Origin: Benincasa hispida | Taxonomy: Eukaryota; Streptophyta; Magnoliopsida; Cucurbitales; Cucurbitaceae | Assembly: GCF_009727055.1 (NCBI RefSeq) | Contig: NC_052352.1 | Location: 28,245,283 to 28,309,282, forward strand | Reading direction: 5' to 3' | Length of the DNA: 64,000 nt | Shown: positions 10,806 through 23,828 of the stretch, piece after piece | How positions within the stretch are numbered: position 1 is the first letter of the stretch | How the letters are laid out: every line of letters starts with the position of its first letter | Program-made: the position numbers and the translations under genes | The notes under the pieces: generated by a model | Seen by the model: the letters and a program-made list of their open reading frames with translations, nothing else | Told to the model about the DNA's origin: nothing | Database searches by the model: none

Positions 10806-11011
10806 CTCCTATATCCATATACTACAGACCATTTTGGTTATCACTCAAGACATGATCCACTTGTATGTCACCACATACATGCTTGAGTCACATACAAATA
10901 ACTGAGCAAAAATACAAGATGTGAAGTAAATATTATATATTAACAACACAATCGTTCGTACAAACTGTTTACAAATTATAAGACATGAGACTTTAGGGCA
11001 TCAACCCAACA

Positions 11012-11198
11012 TGGACCAGTTGCAAAATGAACTCTTGGAGGTGAAGAACGTGCTTGTTGATCTTAACAATGAGACGTGGACTATTTTTCAGTTCATCAAA
11101 TCAATCTCGACGATTAGTATAGTCCATTAGTAACTATATAACATTATTGCATCATTGCATAATACTGATATAGTTGTAAGGTTTCTGCAGGTTAATGA
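11012..11198 (+). pseudogene. continuation of the broken DUF1985-type gene
   Basis: After the second TGGAC duplication the sequence resumes with a short open stretch, MDQLQNELLEVKNVLVDLNN, whose heptad-like leucines suggest coiled coil. Removing the solo LTR and the hAT-like element would rejoin this to 8,548. It is cut again at 11,199 by the LTR of element B1. Confidence 0.5.
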
Positions 11199-13111
11199 TG
11201 TTGGGGTTGATGCCTAAAATCTTGTGGATTTCGTAGTTTGTAAATTATTTGTACACGAATTATTTATTTAATAAAATAAAGTATTATTTTATTTGACATT
11301 TAGTCATCATTTACCCAAATCCAATAAACAAATATTTAAGGATAACTGAAGACTTTTAAGGGTTGCAAACTCCAAAACCCTAGCCATAACACTACTTCCA
11401 AAAACCTTGTGAATGGTGACATACAAGTGGATCATGTTTAAGTAATAACCTGAATGGTCTATAATATATGGATAAGGTTGGATACCTTATCCTGATGATA
11501 CTACGAATACGACCCACTTTGTAATTGTTAAAATTTTATAAAGTGTTACGAATGATCTGATCCTGATCATTCATGTGGAGACATGTACGTGGGGGTATCC
11601 TATATAAACAGTTTGTATAAGACCGGATCACGAAATGATTAGTCTCCCTTTATAACACCGTTACTTAAAGAGACTTACATTTCACTAGGATGACCATAGG
11701 TAACTTGACTTTAATCCTTAGTAAGTTGTGAACTCCTACATAGGAGGGCAATCCTTTGATTTGTATAAGTGAGAGTGGCTAGATTCGCCGACTTAACATG
11801 CTTACCATTTTAGGGATTCGTCCAGGTGGGACAATTACATAAGATGGAATTCGCTTCTTCCCGTCATAGGATAAGTAGATGAATTGCTCCCTTAAGGGCT
11901 GATTACAGATTTTGAACAATGAGGCATCTAATCCTCTCACTGGCCGAGGGGTTCAGTTTATAGTTGGACTATATCTAATTGTTCATTAAAGGGATCAGTG
12001 GTACTTAAGGAGTTAGATATAACTACAGGGGTAAAACGGTAATTTGACCCAGTTATAGTTACGAGCAATTTGTGAAGGGTCAATTTACTATTGATTGATG
12101 ATATCCGTGGACACAAAAATATATCTACAGTACGAAAAGTGCAGCTGTTGATCTTTAATGGAGTGACGACAGTTAATGAATGTTGATTAATTTAATTAAA
12201 GAGTTTAATTAATTAATCTCGTACCATTGGAGCTTCTAATCTATAGATCCATAAGGTCCCATTGCTAGCTCAATAAGGGTTAAAATAAGAATCAATTAAA
12301 TTTTTGGATTAATTTGAATAATTAATTAAGGGAATTAATTGTATGAGATGCAATTAACATAAAATATATGTTAAAATTTGATGAGAGAGATAAATAAGAT
12401 TCAATATTAATTATATGAATGAGATTCGTATAAAACTATAGGTTAAAATTAATATGAATATGATTCATATTAAAATTATAGGTTATGTGAGAGAATAGGA
12501 TTTGAATATGATTCAAATATATGATGTTTATATTAGATATGACTGAATATAAAGTCTTAATTTAATTATATTAAAAATTTAATATAATTAATTGTAGACT
12601 CCTTTGGGAGTTATTCAACACGTTGGTGTGAGCTTTTTTGAATAACCCCCTCACTTTTCTCTCTTTCACATAATATCATATAGAGATACGTGAAACAAAA
12701 AAGGATTAGGAACAGAACTTATGCTTCTCTACAATTCTCCCTTTACAAGATCTCTCTCAAAGAAAACTTTCATTCCCTCTCCAAAAACTAGAAGAACCCA
12801 CAATTCTTTCCGATTTTTATCTTTGAGAATAGCAAGGAAGAGCTTCATGGTCGTGTCCAAATTTGTTCTTGTTGTGTTTGTGAAGGTAATGTACGTGACT
12901 TTTGGAAGAGGAAAACGAGAAGAAAAAAACTCTATAAGAATAAGTGAATTTTTTCTTCCCCTCTTCTCTATATTCATAAAAAGCATGCTTATAGACTGTA
13001 ATTCAATGTTTATCCTTATTTCGTATATTTTCTCTAATTTGAGTGATTTTCAAAATGTAATTTATTGACACAAAGTGTTCATTCACTTCCAACGAGGATT
13101 CAAATATTTTA
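11199..13111 (+). mobile_element. 5' LTR of Copia element B1 (family B)
   Basis: It starts TGTTGGGGTTGATGCC and runs to about 13,111, where a primer-binding site begins. It is the same family as the minus-strand solo LTR ending at 11,011, so two related LTRs stand head to head with 187 bp between them. The expected CA end has decayed to TTTTA. The frame at 12,721-13,068 is LTR sequence with no recognisable product. Confidence 0.82.
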
Positions 13112-13124
13112 ATTGGTATCAGAG
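13112..13124 (+). other. primer-binding site of element B1
   Basis: ATTGGTATCAGAG follows the LTR end and matches the initiator methionine tRNA complement over 11 bases. Confidence 0.8.
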
Positions 13125-13379
13125 TCAAATTGTATCTTTATATTTCTTTTTGGAAGCGAAAATTAGAGAAATGGTGGGTATTACTGCATCGTGAATATTG
13201 GTTTGCAAATTTGGCACTTAGAATTTACTACTTTAAAGTTGTTTAAAGTTTTAAGGGCCTATTGTTTTGAGCATTGAATTTCGCTATCGAGTCTATGTTA
13301 GTACATGTTGATCATGGTGAAGTGTTTTCCATGACGGAGGCCAGAAATCGAAGTTGGAACTGATGAAAAACGAAGAAGA

Positions 13380-13570
13380 CAGAGAGTTTCTGGACCAGAG
13401 CACTGCGGTGCTTTGCCACAATGCAGCGATGCTCGGAAAAAAAATTAGTGGAGCATCGCAGTGCTGCGTGTATCTTTTGCCCAGCGCCGCTGTGTAGGGC
13501 TACCCCTCCAAAATGAAGACCAGGGCACATTGACGCTCTTTCACAGTGTAGGTGTGCTCCATAACTGCAC
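13380..13570. repeat. GC-rich palindromic words in the B1 leader
   Basis: Words such as GAGCACTGCGGTGC, GGAGCATCGCAGTGCTGC and CAGCGCCGCTG cluster between the primer-binding site and the AT-rich leader. They sit in the place where element A has its CGATCG block but use a different core word. A related block is on the minus strand at about 32,870-32,990. Confidence 0.6.
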
Positions 13571-14143
13571 GCATGCGTCTAGACGGTTTGGAGGTTGTGG
13601 GTTCGAGGCTTGAAGCTGTTTTTTCCCCATTTTTCTTTTATTAATGTATTTCTTTTTAATTTTTTTTAATTAATTAAATTAATACAAATGTTATATTAAT
13701 TTAATTAATTTTTAAGGGTGTCCAAAATTTGGTCCTTTTTTTTTTAATATAATTTTACATGTGATGTATGATTAATGTTATATGTTGCATAATGTATGAC
13801 ATACAGTCTTAAAAATACCACAATAGGATAAGCATTTAACATTCATCATATTTAATATCAATGTTATATTATATAGTTGCATGATATTATAGGCATGCTC
13901 ATGCATCATAATGAATATAAATGTTATATTATATGATAGCATGTGTCATTAGGCATATTCATGCATCATATTATAATATAAAAGTTATATTATATGGTTG
14001 AATGATTGATACATTATTTATTTTCATTAGTTAAGAATATAAGTGTTCTATTACATAATGAAAATAAAATTGCATTGAGCATGACATTACTTGGTAAATA
14101 TGAATTTTATATTTAATTAATATCATTAGATGCATGATTATAG

Positions 14144-16006
14144 TGTTGGAAATGTCTTAAACTCACAGTTCGTAAATATTGTTAATATATTCTGTATATC
14201 AATAAATGTGTCATTGAGTATCTTATTCAATAAATTGTTATTGATATTGCATTCTATTATAAATCCAATAAACAAATCCATGGCTATAATATGAATACTT
14301 TAGCTTTATGTGGCGATATAAACGAGGATCTAGTTTTAGTATATAGCAAAAAAGGTCTATAAGTATATGGATGAGATGCGGCCCATTTTATATAGTGATA
14401 CAAATGATGTGATCCAAAAATCATTCATGTAGAGACATGTGAGTGGAGACATTCTATGCAATGAATTTTCATAAGACCAGACCACAAAATAGTCGTTTTT
14501 CTTTATAAGGACCGTTTACTATTAAAACTGACTATTTCAAATTTCAATGACCTAGGGTAACTCGATCTTAATCCTGAGCTAGTTATGAACTTCTTTTTAT
14601 TTAGGATTATCCTTTGATTTGCATAGGTGAGAGTAGTCCAACAGCACTAGTTAATAAGCATCCCATTTTGAGATAAAATGGGATAGATAGCTGGGGGCAT
14701 AGCTCTGCAAGATGGAATTCACTCTTATCCGACTTAGGATTAGCAGATAGGTTATTCTCTTAAAGCGCTGAATCCTGGTCTTGAACAAAGGGGTTCCGCT
14801 CTCTCTTGATCAAGGGGGTCATGGTTTATGAGTCGACTATAAACCAATTGTTTAATGGAGATCAGTGGGAGCTTAAGGAACAAGATGTATTTATAGGGGT
14901 AAAATAGTAATTTTTTACCTAACTGTAAATATGAACAACCTGATCGACTTACCGATTATGGTTAAAATGGACAAAAATATATCTACAATGAGAAGAGTGC
15001 AACTATCGAGCTATAGTGGTGTGTATTGGTAGTTGACAAATGGTGATTAATTTGGTTTAAAGAGTTTAACCAATTAATGGTAAATCGTTGGAGCTCATGA
15101 TCTGTAGGTTCATAAGGTCCTTTTAGTAGCTCATAAAATTATCTTGAATTAGTGAATTGAGTAAATTTGACTCGATGAGATTTGAAATTAGGGTTTTGAA
15201 TTTGAAATATTCAAATTCAATTAGGATTTCTATTAATTGTATTCGATAGAATTGAAACATTTAATTTTTGTCGAAATTGAACGAAATTGAAGAGTTCAAA
15301 ATATTTAAATAATGATTTAAATATTTGATGAGGTGTAATATAATATTTAATATTTGATATTAAATTTAATTAATTAAAATTAGTTTAATTGATTATCCAA
15401 TTTTTAGAAATTTTTCAATTTAGTAATTTGATTAATTATATTTTGAATTGACTGAAATTCAAAATAATAAAACTAAAATTGAAAATTGTTTTTTTAAATC
15501 AATTTTTAATTAAAATTAGATTAATCAAATTAAGAAATAAAAATTGGTTTTAAAATTGAAAGTTGGATTTTCTCACTCAACTTAACATCTCATGCTACTT
15601 CAATTTGGCATCAGGCATGCTGAGTTTTTTTACATGATCTTCATACATATATTGAAAATTTGAACTTCAATTATGTTCATGCAATTAGTTTTAAACTAGA
15701 AACTCCGTAGAAATTAAGAACTCTAAAAAACCCTTTTCAATCTCATTCAAATTCAACTCAATTCAGTGTTTCCACTACACAATCTAATCTAGAGAATAGT
15801 AGAGAAGGTCTCTGTAGTGGTCTATTGAAAGATTGAAGTATCAATTCGTAGATCTCAACTGGTATTGAAGTGTTTTCATCAAAGATATTGTGTTCTAAAA
15901 ACCCTCTTAAAAAATTATGTTTCAATGCATATTTTAAATTCAAATTAAATGTAATTAGAGTGCTTATTGTTTTTATTTTTTCCGCTGCATGTTAGTTACT
16001 CTATCA
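14144..16006 (+). mobile_element. solo LTR, family D
   Basis: It begins TGTTGGAAATGTCTTAAAC, ends ACTCTATCA, and is flanked by a perfect TATAG duplication (14,139-14,143 and 16,007-16,011). Its sequence follows the LTR of element D at 27,085 all along. There is no primer-binding site after it; instead the B1 leader resumes. It is therefore a solo LTR of 1,863 bp. Confidence 0.9.
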
Positions 16007-17891
16007 TATAGATTTTAATATTTCACTAATTTATAATTGTTATAAGTTTAATGAATTAGAATTAAATTCTATACTCAAGAGCTGCATGCAAACATTGATT
16101 TTAATTACTTTTAAATGACTTAAAATTACCTCACCTATACCTATGTTAAAGTATTTCTAATATTATTAGAAATAGGTTAATCTTTTGTTTTCTTTTTAGT
16201 AGGATTAAATTGGAAATAATAATAGATTAAATTTATAAAATAAATGTCTATAAGAGACCTTTGTCTAAGGAAGGTTCTGTCTAAGGGTAAGATATTTCAA
16301 CTGACGGAAACGAAACACCCCTACCTGGGAACGACCTGAAAAGTGAATTAGACAAGTATTTTTTTATAAGCATGTAATACATGATTTAGTTTATTAAAGT
16401 GTTTAATGAACAAAATCATATATTGTTAAACTATCCAATATGAGTGTTATATTGGATCAATTTAACAATAGACTAGATAAATTATTAGCTAGATTTACCT
16501 AAGTAAAGAACCTTAGGTTTAAAATACTTGTGGGAGAAAAGGGATGTATATGATATATCAATTTTTTTTCACCTTCTCCCTAATAGTTTACACCGTGAGA
16601 TCTATGCTCATTCTCATGGCAACGCTTGCTTATGTCCCCCTTTGGAAGGTGTTTGTTGTTGAGTTTTATGTCCTAAAACTCGTGATTTGTAAACAATAAA
16701 CACATTCTGTTAATCAACATAGATGTTATTGAAGTTTGATTCAATAAAGTTGTTATTGAATGCATGAATTGCTTTATTTCGTTTTTAGAAATAACCTAAA
16801 TCTAATAAATCAAGATCCATGGCTATTACATGAGTACTTGAACTTTATGTAGAGACATAAGAGTGGATCAAGTTCGAGTAAATAGCCAAAATGGTTTATA
16901 ATATATGGATAAGCCTAGGTACCTTATTCTGGGGACACTATCGGATGCAGCCTACTTTGTAATATTACAATTGTTGTAAAGTGCAACAAACGAAGTGATT
17001 CTGATTCGTTCATGTGGAGACATGTGAGTGGGAGCGTCCTATTCAAAGATTTTGTATAAGTTCGGACCAAAAAATAAGTCACTCTTACTTTATAACGTTG
17101 TTACTGTTTAAGACTGACTATTTCAAAGCGATAATCTAGGTAACTTGACCTTAATCTTGAGCTAACTATGAACTCCTGTTTATTCGGGATTATCCTTAGA
17201 TTTGCATGGGTGAGGGTTGACTCAACAGTTCTAGCTCAATAAGCCTCCCATTTCAGGGGTAAGATCGGGTAGATAGTTGGGAAAATAAGGTGCAAAATGA
17301 AATTCACTCCTACCCGCTTTTAGGAAAGTAGAGAGGTTTTCCCTTAAGTGTTGACTTCGAATCTTGAGCGAGAGGAGCCCACCCTCTTATTGGCCTAAGA
17401 GGGACTTAGTTTAGTGATTGGATCATAAACCAATTGTTAATTAAAAGATTAGTGGGACTTAAGATACAAGATGTAATCTCGAGGGTAAAACAATTTTTGA
17501 CCCAGCCATTATTACGAACAACATATGAAGAGTTGACTTATTGATTATGATTGTATCGAGTGGACACAATCATATCTATAGTGAAAGGAGTATAACTACT
17601 AGGCATTAGTGGAGTGACCTGGTAGTTAATGAATGTTAGTTAATTTAGGTTAAAGAGTTTAGCCAGTTAATCTTGGATTGTTGGAGCCCATGATCTATAT
17701 GTTGGAGTTAGCATGCAATTAAGGGAAGCAAACAAAATCATTAAGCACTCTAATTCATCAATTTTAGCAACTAAGAAAACATGTTCATAAGGAAAAATTA
17801 GGGTCTGAAGATATACATTTGAAAACCTTCTTCTATCCACGAATTCAACTCCAATTTTCACTCCAAAATGATGTAAACCACCACTTGATCT

Positions 17892-19781
17892 TATAAAAAA
17901 TTCTATTGGTGAACTGCTTTTAAATCCAATCATGTTTTAACAAAGTAATAATGTACCCAAATTTCATTATTTCATTTGCAATGATACTTTAGTGAGTTAG
18001 AATAGATGTTATTGAGGGGCAGTCAAATACTCCTTCACTGAAGCAAGACATTCTTGACTAAATACTAATTCCAGAATAACTCATATTCCTATAGTCATTT
18101 AGGTACTATTTTTGGTCAAGAACTTACTAACACTCAGGAAATCTCGTAAGTATAACCCTCCATTTTCAGACCTCAGAGGTTGGCCCCAACGACACTAACG
18201 AATTTGAGAGTCAAGATTGGGAATCAACCTAAGAAATTTTATCCATTTCTGAAGTTTAAGTTGTTCCAAATCCCATGACAAACAAGTGCAACATAGGAAT
18301 CTCACGGTCTAAACTAACGGAAGAGATTGCAGGACATATTGACACACATCCTTCACCCACTTACTATGAACTACTTCCCCTATTCACTTTGCTATTGACG
18401 CATGCAAACACTTTCTGAATGGAGGTCACTCCGAGGGTGACACAAGACCGAGCATGAATCTCACGGAGTGAACTCTTAGGGATGTGAGAGCTAAGAACAT
18501 ATCGTATATGTTATTAATCTCCCACTGAAGTGTTCTATTTGTTTCGGGTAAACATTTACTTAGGTATATTTCGGATAATAAAACAACCTAAATCTATGTC
18601 TAGGTGATAAATCAGTTTCAAAACCTCACATCACTCACACATGCTAATAAAATTGGGTTAACAACACTCAATTATTTGGTTATAATCCCCAGGTAGAAGG
18701 TGTTCCGTAAACTGTCAACTTAAATACCTTCAGCCTTAGACAGGATTATATACCAGTTGAGTTTGTAATCAAAATTTACAAGATAATGACATATTTTAGC
18801 TATTAAAACAAGATGTTACTTGTCAACCTTAGGTGAGCATGCATCTTATTTTTGTTATGGATTTTAAATGTCTAATACGATTGTTATAACAATTATAAAA
18901 CAATAGACATGTTGTTCATCCATAACATACATCTAGCATTTCAAGATTTAATTAACACTTTATATTAAATACTTGAAACCCTAAACATGCATACTATATA
19001 TTATAACTGTTTATAACATACTTTCAATGCATGCTACATGCTTCCTATGGCGAGATTTCAAATATACACGGAATATTGTATGCACATACAAGATTTATTT
19101 AATTATAACATACATTCACAATGCATAAATAATTAAACAAATACTGATATGGACTAGTTTTGGCATTTCAAGCAAGAATTTAGCCTAAATTATTACATTA
19201 ATAATTAAAAACTCCTTCAAAATGCTTATGGTCTTCACAAACCGACCCGAACTGCCCGAACCGGATCTCTAAAGCTCCAAAATAGGTTGATCCAGACAAA
19301 ATAGGGTTGAATCAGACCTTCTTGACCCCAACTGGCTGAACTGGTTCACTTGAATCGTCGGTTGGGTCGCACGTGTTCAATCTGGGCTAGGATGAGCAAC
19401 ATTGCAACGCTCCATCCCAGCATTGCAATGCCATGGGTTGTCCTTCTCATTTCTGGGCTGTTTGATGAGCAGTGTTACAACTCTCTAAGGGTAGTGTTGC
19501 AACACTTCTTGGCATTAGCTTTAAAGTTGAAAATCTGTAGTTGACCTCTCTTGCTTCTTTCTTCAGTACAACTTAATTACAACTCTATTGACTCTAGCAA
19601 ATTTATCAAATCTTAATCACACATTAAGACCCATAAACAAAGAGTCAATTGCAACAACTAGCACTTAATTGAAGAGAATTTAAATGTCAAACTTGAAATT
19701 ATCTATATCAGCAACCATTTTCATATAACCTATGAAAATCACCCACCAAGCTAAAATTATCACAAATTAAGTGCTTAAATT
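17892..19781 (-). mobile_element. minus-strand leader of the aberrant element
   Basis: Read on the minus strand this is a Copia leader like that of element A. The part next to 17,892 corresponds to the bases just before the gag ATG in element A ('gattggatttaaaagca'). The GGTTC-rich stretch is at 19,235-19,350, and the text nearest the primer-binding site is at 19,740-19,781. No gag follows; the leader joins directly to the LTR end at 17,891. Confidence 0.75.
19385..19512. repeat. TTGCAA palindromic words in a leader
   Basis: This short block has GCATTGCAATGC and AGTGTTGCAACACT, both perfect palindromes, and several half-copies such as ACATTGCAACGC. It lies at the leader position that holds CGATCG words in elements A and D. 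Confidence 0.65.
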
Positions 19782-21772
19782 TGTTAGGCTTGATGCCCTA
19801 AATCTCATAGGGTCTTGTAGTTTTTAAACAAGTGTATGAGCAAATATTTGTGATGTAATAATATGAGATATTTTCTTCATTATTGTCTATAAAATATGAG
19901 CTATTTTAGTTGCATTAACCACAAACTAATAAACTAAGATCCCTGGTTATCGTTGTAATTTAAGCATGTATGTGGAGACATACAAGTGGATCATGCCTTA
20001 AGTGATAACCTAAATGGTCTGTAGTATATGGATAAAGGAGGGAAACCCTATCCTGGTGAAACTACGAATACGACCCGCTTTGTAAACTTCTACAGATGGT
20101 CTGATCTTAATCATTTATGTGGAGACATGCGAGTGGGAGTATCCTATAAAAAGTTGTTTGTATAAGACCGGACCACGAAATGTTTAATTCCGTTATATAA
20201 TGTCGTTCATGCTAGAGACTTTTATTTCACTAGGATCACCATAGATAACATGACCTTAATCCTGAGTGAGTTGGGAACTCCTGCCTATGAGGGCAGTCCC
20301 TTGATTTGCATGGGTGCGAGTGGCCAGATTGTCGACTCAAACCTACCACTTTGGAGATTCGTCTGATTGGGGAGCTGAAAACTCAGCTAAACAAGATGAA
20401 ATTTACTCTTTCCCCGAAGCAGGGCTAAGTAAATAGATTGCTCCCTTAAGGGCTAATTCTGGGACTTGAACAATGTGGCGCTACACACTTTCTCATGGCC
20501 CGAGAAGTGTTCACTCATAGTAGGACTATGATGTATTGTTCGTTATCGGAATCAGTGGTACTTAAGGAGTTAGATGTAACTATAAGGGCAAAACGGTTAA
20601 TTGGTTCAGCTATACTTACGAGCGATATGTGAAGGGTTTCTATACTTTTAATTGGTTATATCCAATGGACATAGAAATATATCTGTAGTGAGAAGAGTGC
20701 AGTTGTCAGTCTTTAGTGAACTGCTCGATAGTTAATGGATGGTGGATATTGTGATTAAGGAGTTTAGTCAATTATTCACGTACCGGTGGAGCTTCAAGCT
20801 ACAGGTCCATAAGGTCCCCTTGGTAGCTCAATGGATTCAAGTTGAAATCAGTTTTTGGGTTAGTTTGAAGTGTTCAAATTAACAAGAGAGAATTTGATTA
20901 TATATGATATAATTAAATTGGTTCAATTATATGTGATATAATTGATTTGATGTATTAGATACATTAATTGGAGGAATTAATATAAATTAAAGGAGAAAAG
21001 AGCTATGGTTTAAATATTACATTTGATGTGATATTAAAACTATAGGTTATAAATATATTATGAAAAATTAGTAATTATATTTATTTATAATAAAAACAAT
21101 TATAAGATAATTGTTAGTTGGATATTTTCTTTTCTCCATTAACCGTGCAAGTGGGAGGTTATTTTTAGTTTTAATAACTGAAGAATAAAATGAAAAGAGT
21201 TCTCATTTTTTTGGAAATCGGATTAATTGCATACCAATCGATCGAGTGAAAAGAAAGAGCTATATGATAGCCCTTTGAGCGAGTGAACGACGAGCAAGTT
21301 AGCTACATGACTGCCTCATTTATTAAACGATCGAGTACCCTTTGTCTATATGATAGAATTTCTATTTCTCCCACTTACTTGATCGTATACATCCTCCTTC
21401 CCTCTATTAAATTCACACAGAACCCTCACCTCCTGGATTCTCACTCCGAGAATACCAAGGTAATCGAGTGGTAGTGTCGAGGGTTGCCGTTCGAGGATCA
21501 GACAGTTCGTGATTACACTGGATGTTCATTGCATTCGTGATCGTTTAGACTTTGCTGGATGTCTGACCAGTGCAGATCGAAGGAATACGGAAGAAGAGTT
21601 CTTCAAAGGTATGTCACTCGATTCCCTTTGTATTTAAGTTAAGAAAGCATGCTGTAATTTTCTCTATAATGCATAACTGTGGTTGGATGTTTGTAAATGC
21701 TTTATTCTTTCAAAATGGGTTTGGAAAGATCTCGCTTCCGCTCACTGGTTCTCTTGAATAAGAGTTCCTTCA
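19782..21772 (+). mobile_element. solo LTR, family B
   Basis: It begins TGTTAGGCTTGATGCCC and ends GAGTTCCTTCA, the reverse of the left end of the solo LTR at 9,221. The flanks AAATT (19,777-19,781) and AAATC (21,773-21,777) look like a 5 bp duplication with one change. Leader sequence of the aberrant element continues on both sides. Weak CGATCG/GATCGAG words occur at 21,236-21,560. The frames at 21,283-21,761 are LTR sequence. Confidence 0.85.
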
Positions 21773-21780
21773 AAATCATT

Positions 21781-21793
21781 CTCTGATACCAAT
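21781..21793 (-). other. minus-strand primer-binding site of the aberrant element
   Basis: CTCTGATACCAAT is the reverse complement of ATTGGTATCAGAG and directly abuts TGTTGGAGTTAG, the reversed LTR end, at 21,794. Confidence 0.85.
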
Positions 21794-23166
21794 TGTTGGA
21801 GTTAGCATGAAATTAGTGGAAGCAAACAGAATCATTAAATACTTTAATTCATCAATTTTAGCAACTAAGAAAGCATGTTCGTAACGGAAAAAAATTAGGG
21901 TTTGAAGATATATCTTTGAAGACTTTCTTCAATCCACAAATTCAGCTCCCATCTTTACTCCAAAAGGATGTAAACCACCACTTGATCTGGGACTCGGTTT
22001 AGTGATTGGTTCACAAACCAATTGTTCATTAGAGGATCAGTGAGACTTAAGGAACAAGATGTAATCTCGGGGGTAAAACAACTTATTGACCCAGACGTTA
22101 TTATGAACAACATGTGAATGTTTGACTTACTGATTATGGTTATATCGAATGGACACAAGTATATCTATAGTGAGGGGAGTGCAACTACTGGGCTTTAGTG
22201 GAATGGCCTGGTAGTTAATGATTATTGGTTAATAAGGTTAAAGAGTTTAGCTGGTTAATCTCGTATCGTTGTAGCCTATGATCTGTAGGTTCGTTAGGTC
22301 CTCCTACGAGCTTACAAACGGATTAAACCTTACAATAGAGCGATGAGTAAATTTGAAGTGTTCAAATTTGGATTAAGGAAATTAGTAATTATATACGATA
22401 TAACTACACGTTTAATTGTCGTACTAAACGAGATTGGAGAATTGAATAATATTTAAATGTGATTTGAATATTATTTACATGAATAGGGACTCATATTAGA
22501 AAAATGGTGTTTAATTAATTTAATATTTGATATTGAATTAGTTTAATTAATTAAAGTTGCTTAATTAATTATTTGAGGTTAATTTTATTTAAAACTAATA
22601 TTGATTATTGAATTAATATTAATATTCTTTGCCATTTTTATCTTTTTGAAATTTGATTTCAAAATAAAAATTGAATTTTAATTAAAAATGGGGAAAATAC
22701 CTTAAGTGGGGTTTTCCAACTTTGAATATTCATTCTCCATTCAAATTGAGTGAGATTGGTATCATCTCTTCATGCAATTCATGCAAGATAGTTGCATAAA
22801 CTTGTTGAATAAAACAAAGGCTATTCAGTTGAGATGAAAGTGAGAGGCAATGTAATTTTTGACTGAAAAATTTAATTGAAGAAGGGTTCTTCAGTTTCTG
22901 TAGACTCTCCTCACCAAAAATTCCCTTGAGTTTAGCTCATTTTGGGTTGTACCACCCAATCTAAGGTCCTAGAGATCAGTAGGGAAGATCAAGTGGTAGT
23001 CTATATTCTTTTTGAGTGACGATTGAAGCTGAATTTGTGGATTAAAAAAGGTATCTTCAAACCCTAGGTTTTTCCTTACGAACATGCTTTATTAGTTGCT
23101 AAAATTGATGAATTAGAGTGCATAATGATTCTATTTACTTCTGCTAATTGCATGCTAACTCCAACA
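21794..23166. repeat. foldback LTR: inverted U5 arms 21,794-21,988 and 22,986-23,166
   Basis: The first arm is the last 195 bp of the LTR in reverse. At 21,988 it switches to a forward LTR piece that starts in mid-LTR ('gggactcggtttagtgattgg') and runs to the normal end, giving the second arm. The arms can pair around a loop of about 1 kb. The switch point, 'ccaccacttgatct', is also the point where the left-end LTR fragment stops at 17,891. Confidence 0.75.
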
Positions 23167-23792
23167 CTTTATGTCCATTAGGTTCCCTTACTAGCTCACA
23201 AACGGATTAACCTTAGAATAGCGTGATGAGAGAATTTGAAACGTTCAAATTTGAATTGAGGGAATCATTAATTATATGTGATATAATTAAACATTTAATT
23301 ATCGAATTAAACGAATTTGGAGAATGGGATAATATTTAAATTTGATTTAAATATTAATTACATTAATAGGGATTCATGATTTTGAAATTGGTATCTTTAA
23401 TAATTTAATATTGGGTATTAAATTATTTTAATTAACTAAATTATTTAATTAATTAAATCAATTAATTTTATTTAAAAATTAAAATTTTGAATTTTATGGA
23501 AATTCAAATTTAGAATATCATTTTTTATTTTAATTTAATTTTTGAAAAATTAAATTAAAACTGAATTTTAATAAAAAAAAATTTAGTAAATTGATTTTAA
23601 ATCTATTTTTTTAAATAAAATTATTTTTAAATTTGAAAATTTCAAATTTCAAATAAGTGGATTTCTCTAACTTTTGACACTCAAGTTCCACTCAATCCTT
23701 GAAGAGGTAGGTGTCAATCTCTTGTGTTAAGAGATAACATATTGAGATTGAAAAATACTAAAGGTTGGTTGACTTGAAATGGAGAGAATGCA

Positions 23793-23795
<3 letters not shown>

Positions 23796-23826
<31 letters not shown>
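23796..23826. repeat. T homopolymer, 31 bases
   Basis: An uninterrupted run of T inside the split family A LTR. Length errors in assembly are likely here. Confidence 0.95.

Positions 23827-23828
<2 letters not shown>

Larger units (their letters stand above)
9221..11011 (-). mobile_element. solo LTR, family B, minus strand
   Basis: Read on the minus strand it starts TGTTGGGTTGATGCCC and ends GAGATCCTTCA. It is flanked by a perfect 5 bp duplication, TGGAC (9,216-9,220 and 11,012-11,016), with no internal region, so it is a solo LTR left by recombination between two LTRs. At 1,791 bp it is about 300 bp shorter than its sister at 29,880-31,971. The missing part coincides with the adapter at 10,768. 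The frames at 9,407-9,622 and 10,456-10,680 are LTR sequence and not genes. Confidence 0.9.
17700..23166 (-). mobile_element. aberrant Copia insertion with two U5 ends
   Basis: The insertion is flanked by CTATA (17,695-17,699) and CTTTA (23,167-23,171). Its left end TGTTGGAGTTAG and right end CTAACTCCAACA are inverse copies of the same LTR terminus (U5). From left to right it holds about 190 bp of LTR end on the minus strand, a minus-strand leader, a minus-strand primer-binding site at 21,781, about 195 bp of LTR end on the minus strand, and then a plus-strand LTR piece to 23,166. Gag, pol and one normal LTR start are missing. It hosts the solo LTR at 19,782-21,772. Confidence 0.75.

Noticed and set aside
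12721..13068. 115-residue plus-strand frame and 85-residue minus-strand frame
   Set aside because: Both lie inside the B1 5' LTR, overlap each other and have no domain; the LTR explains them.
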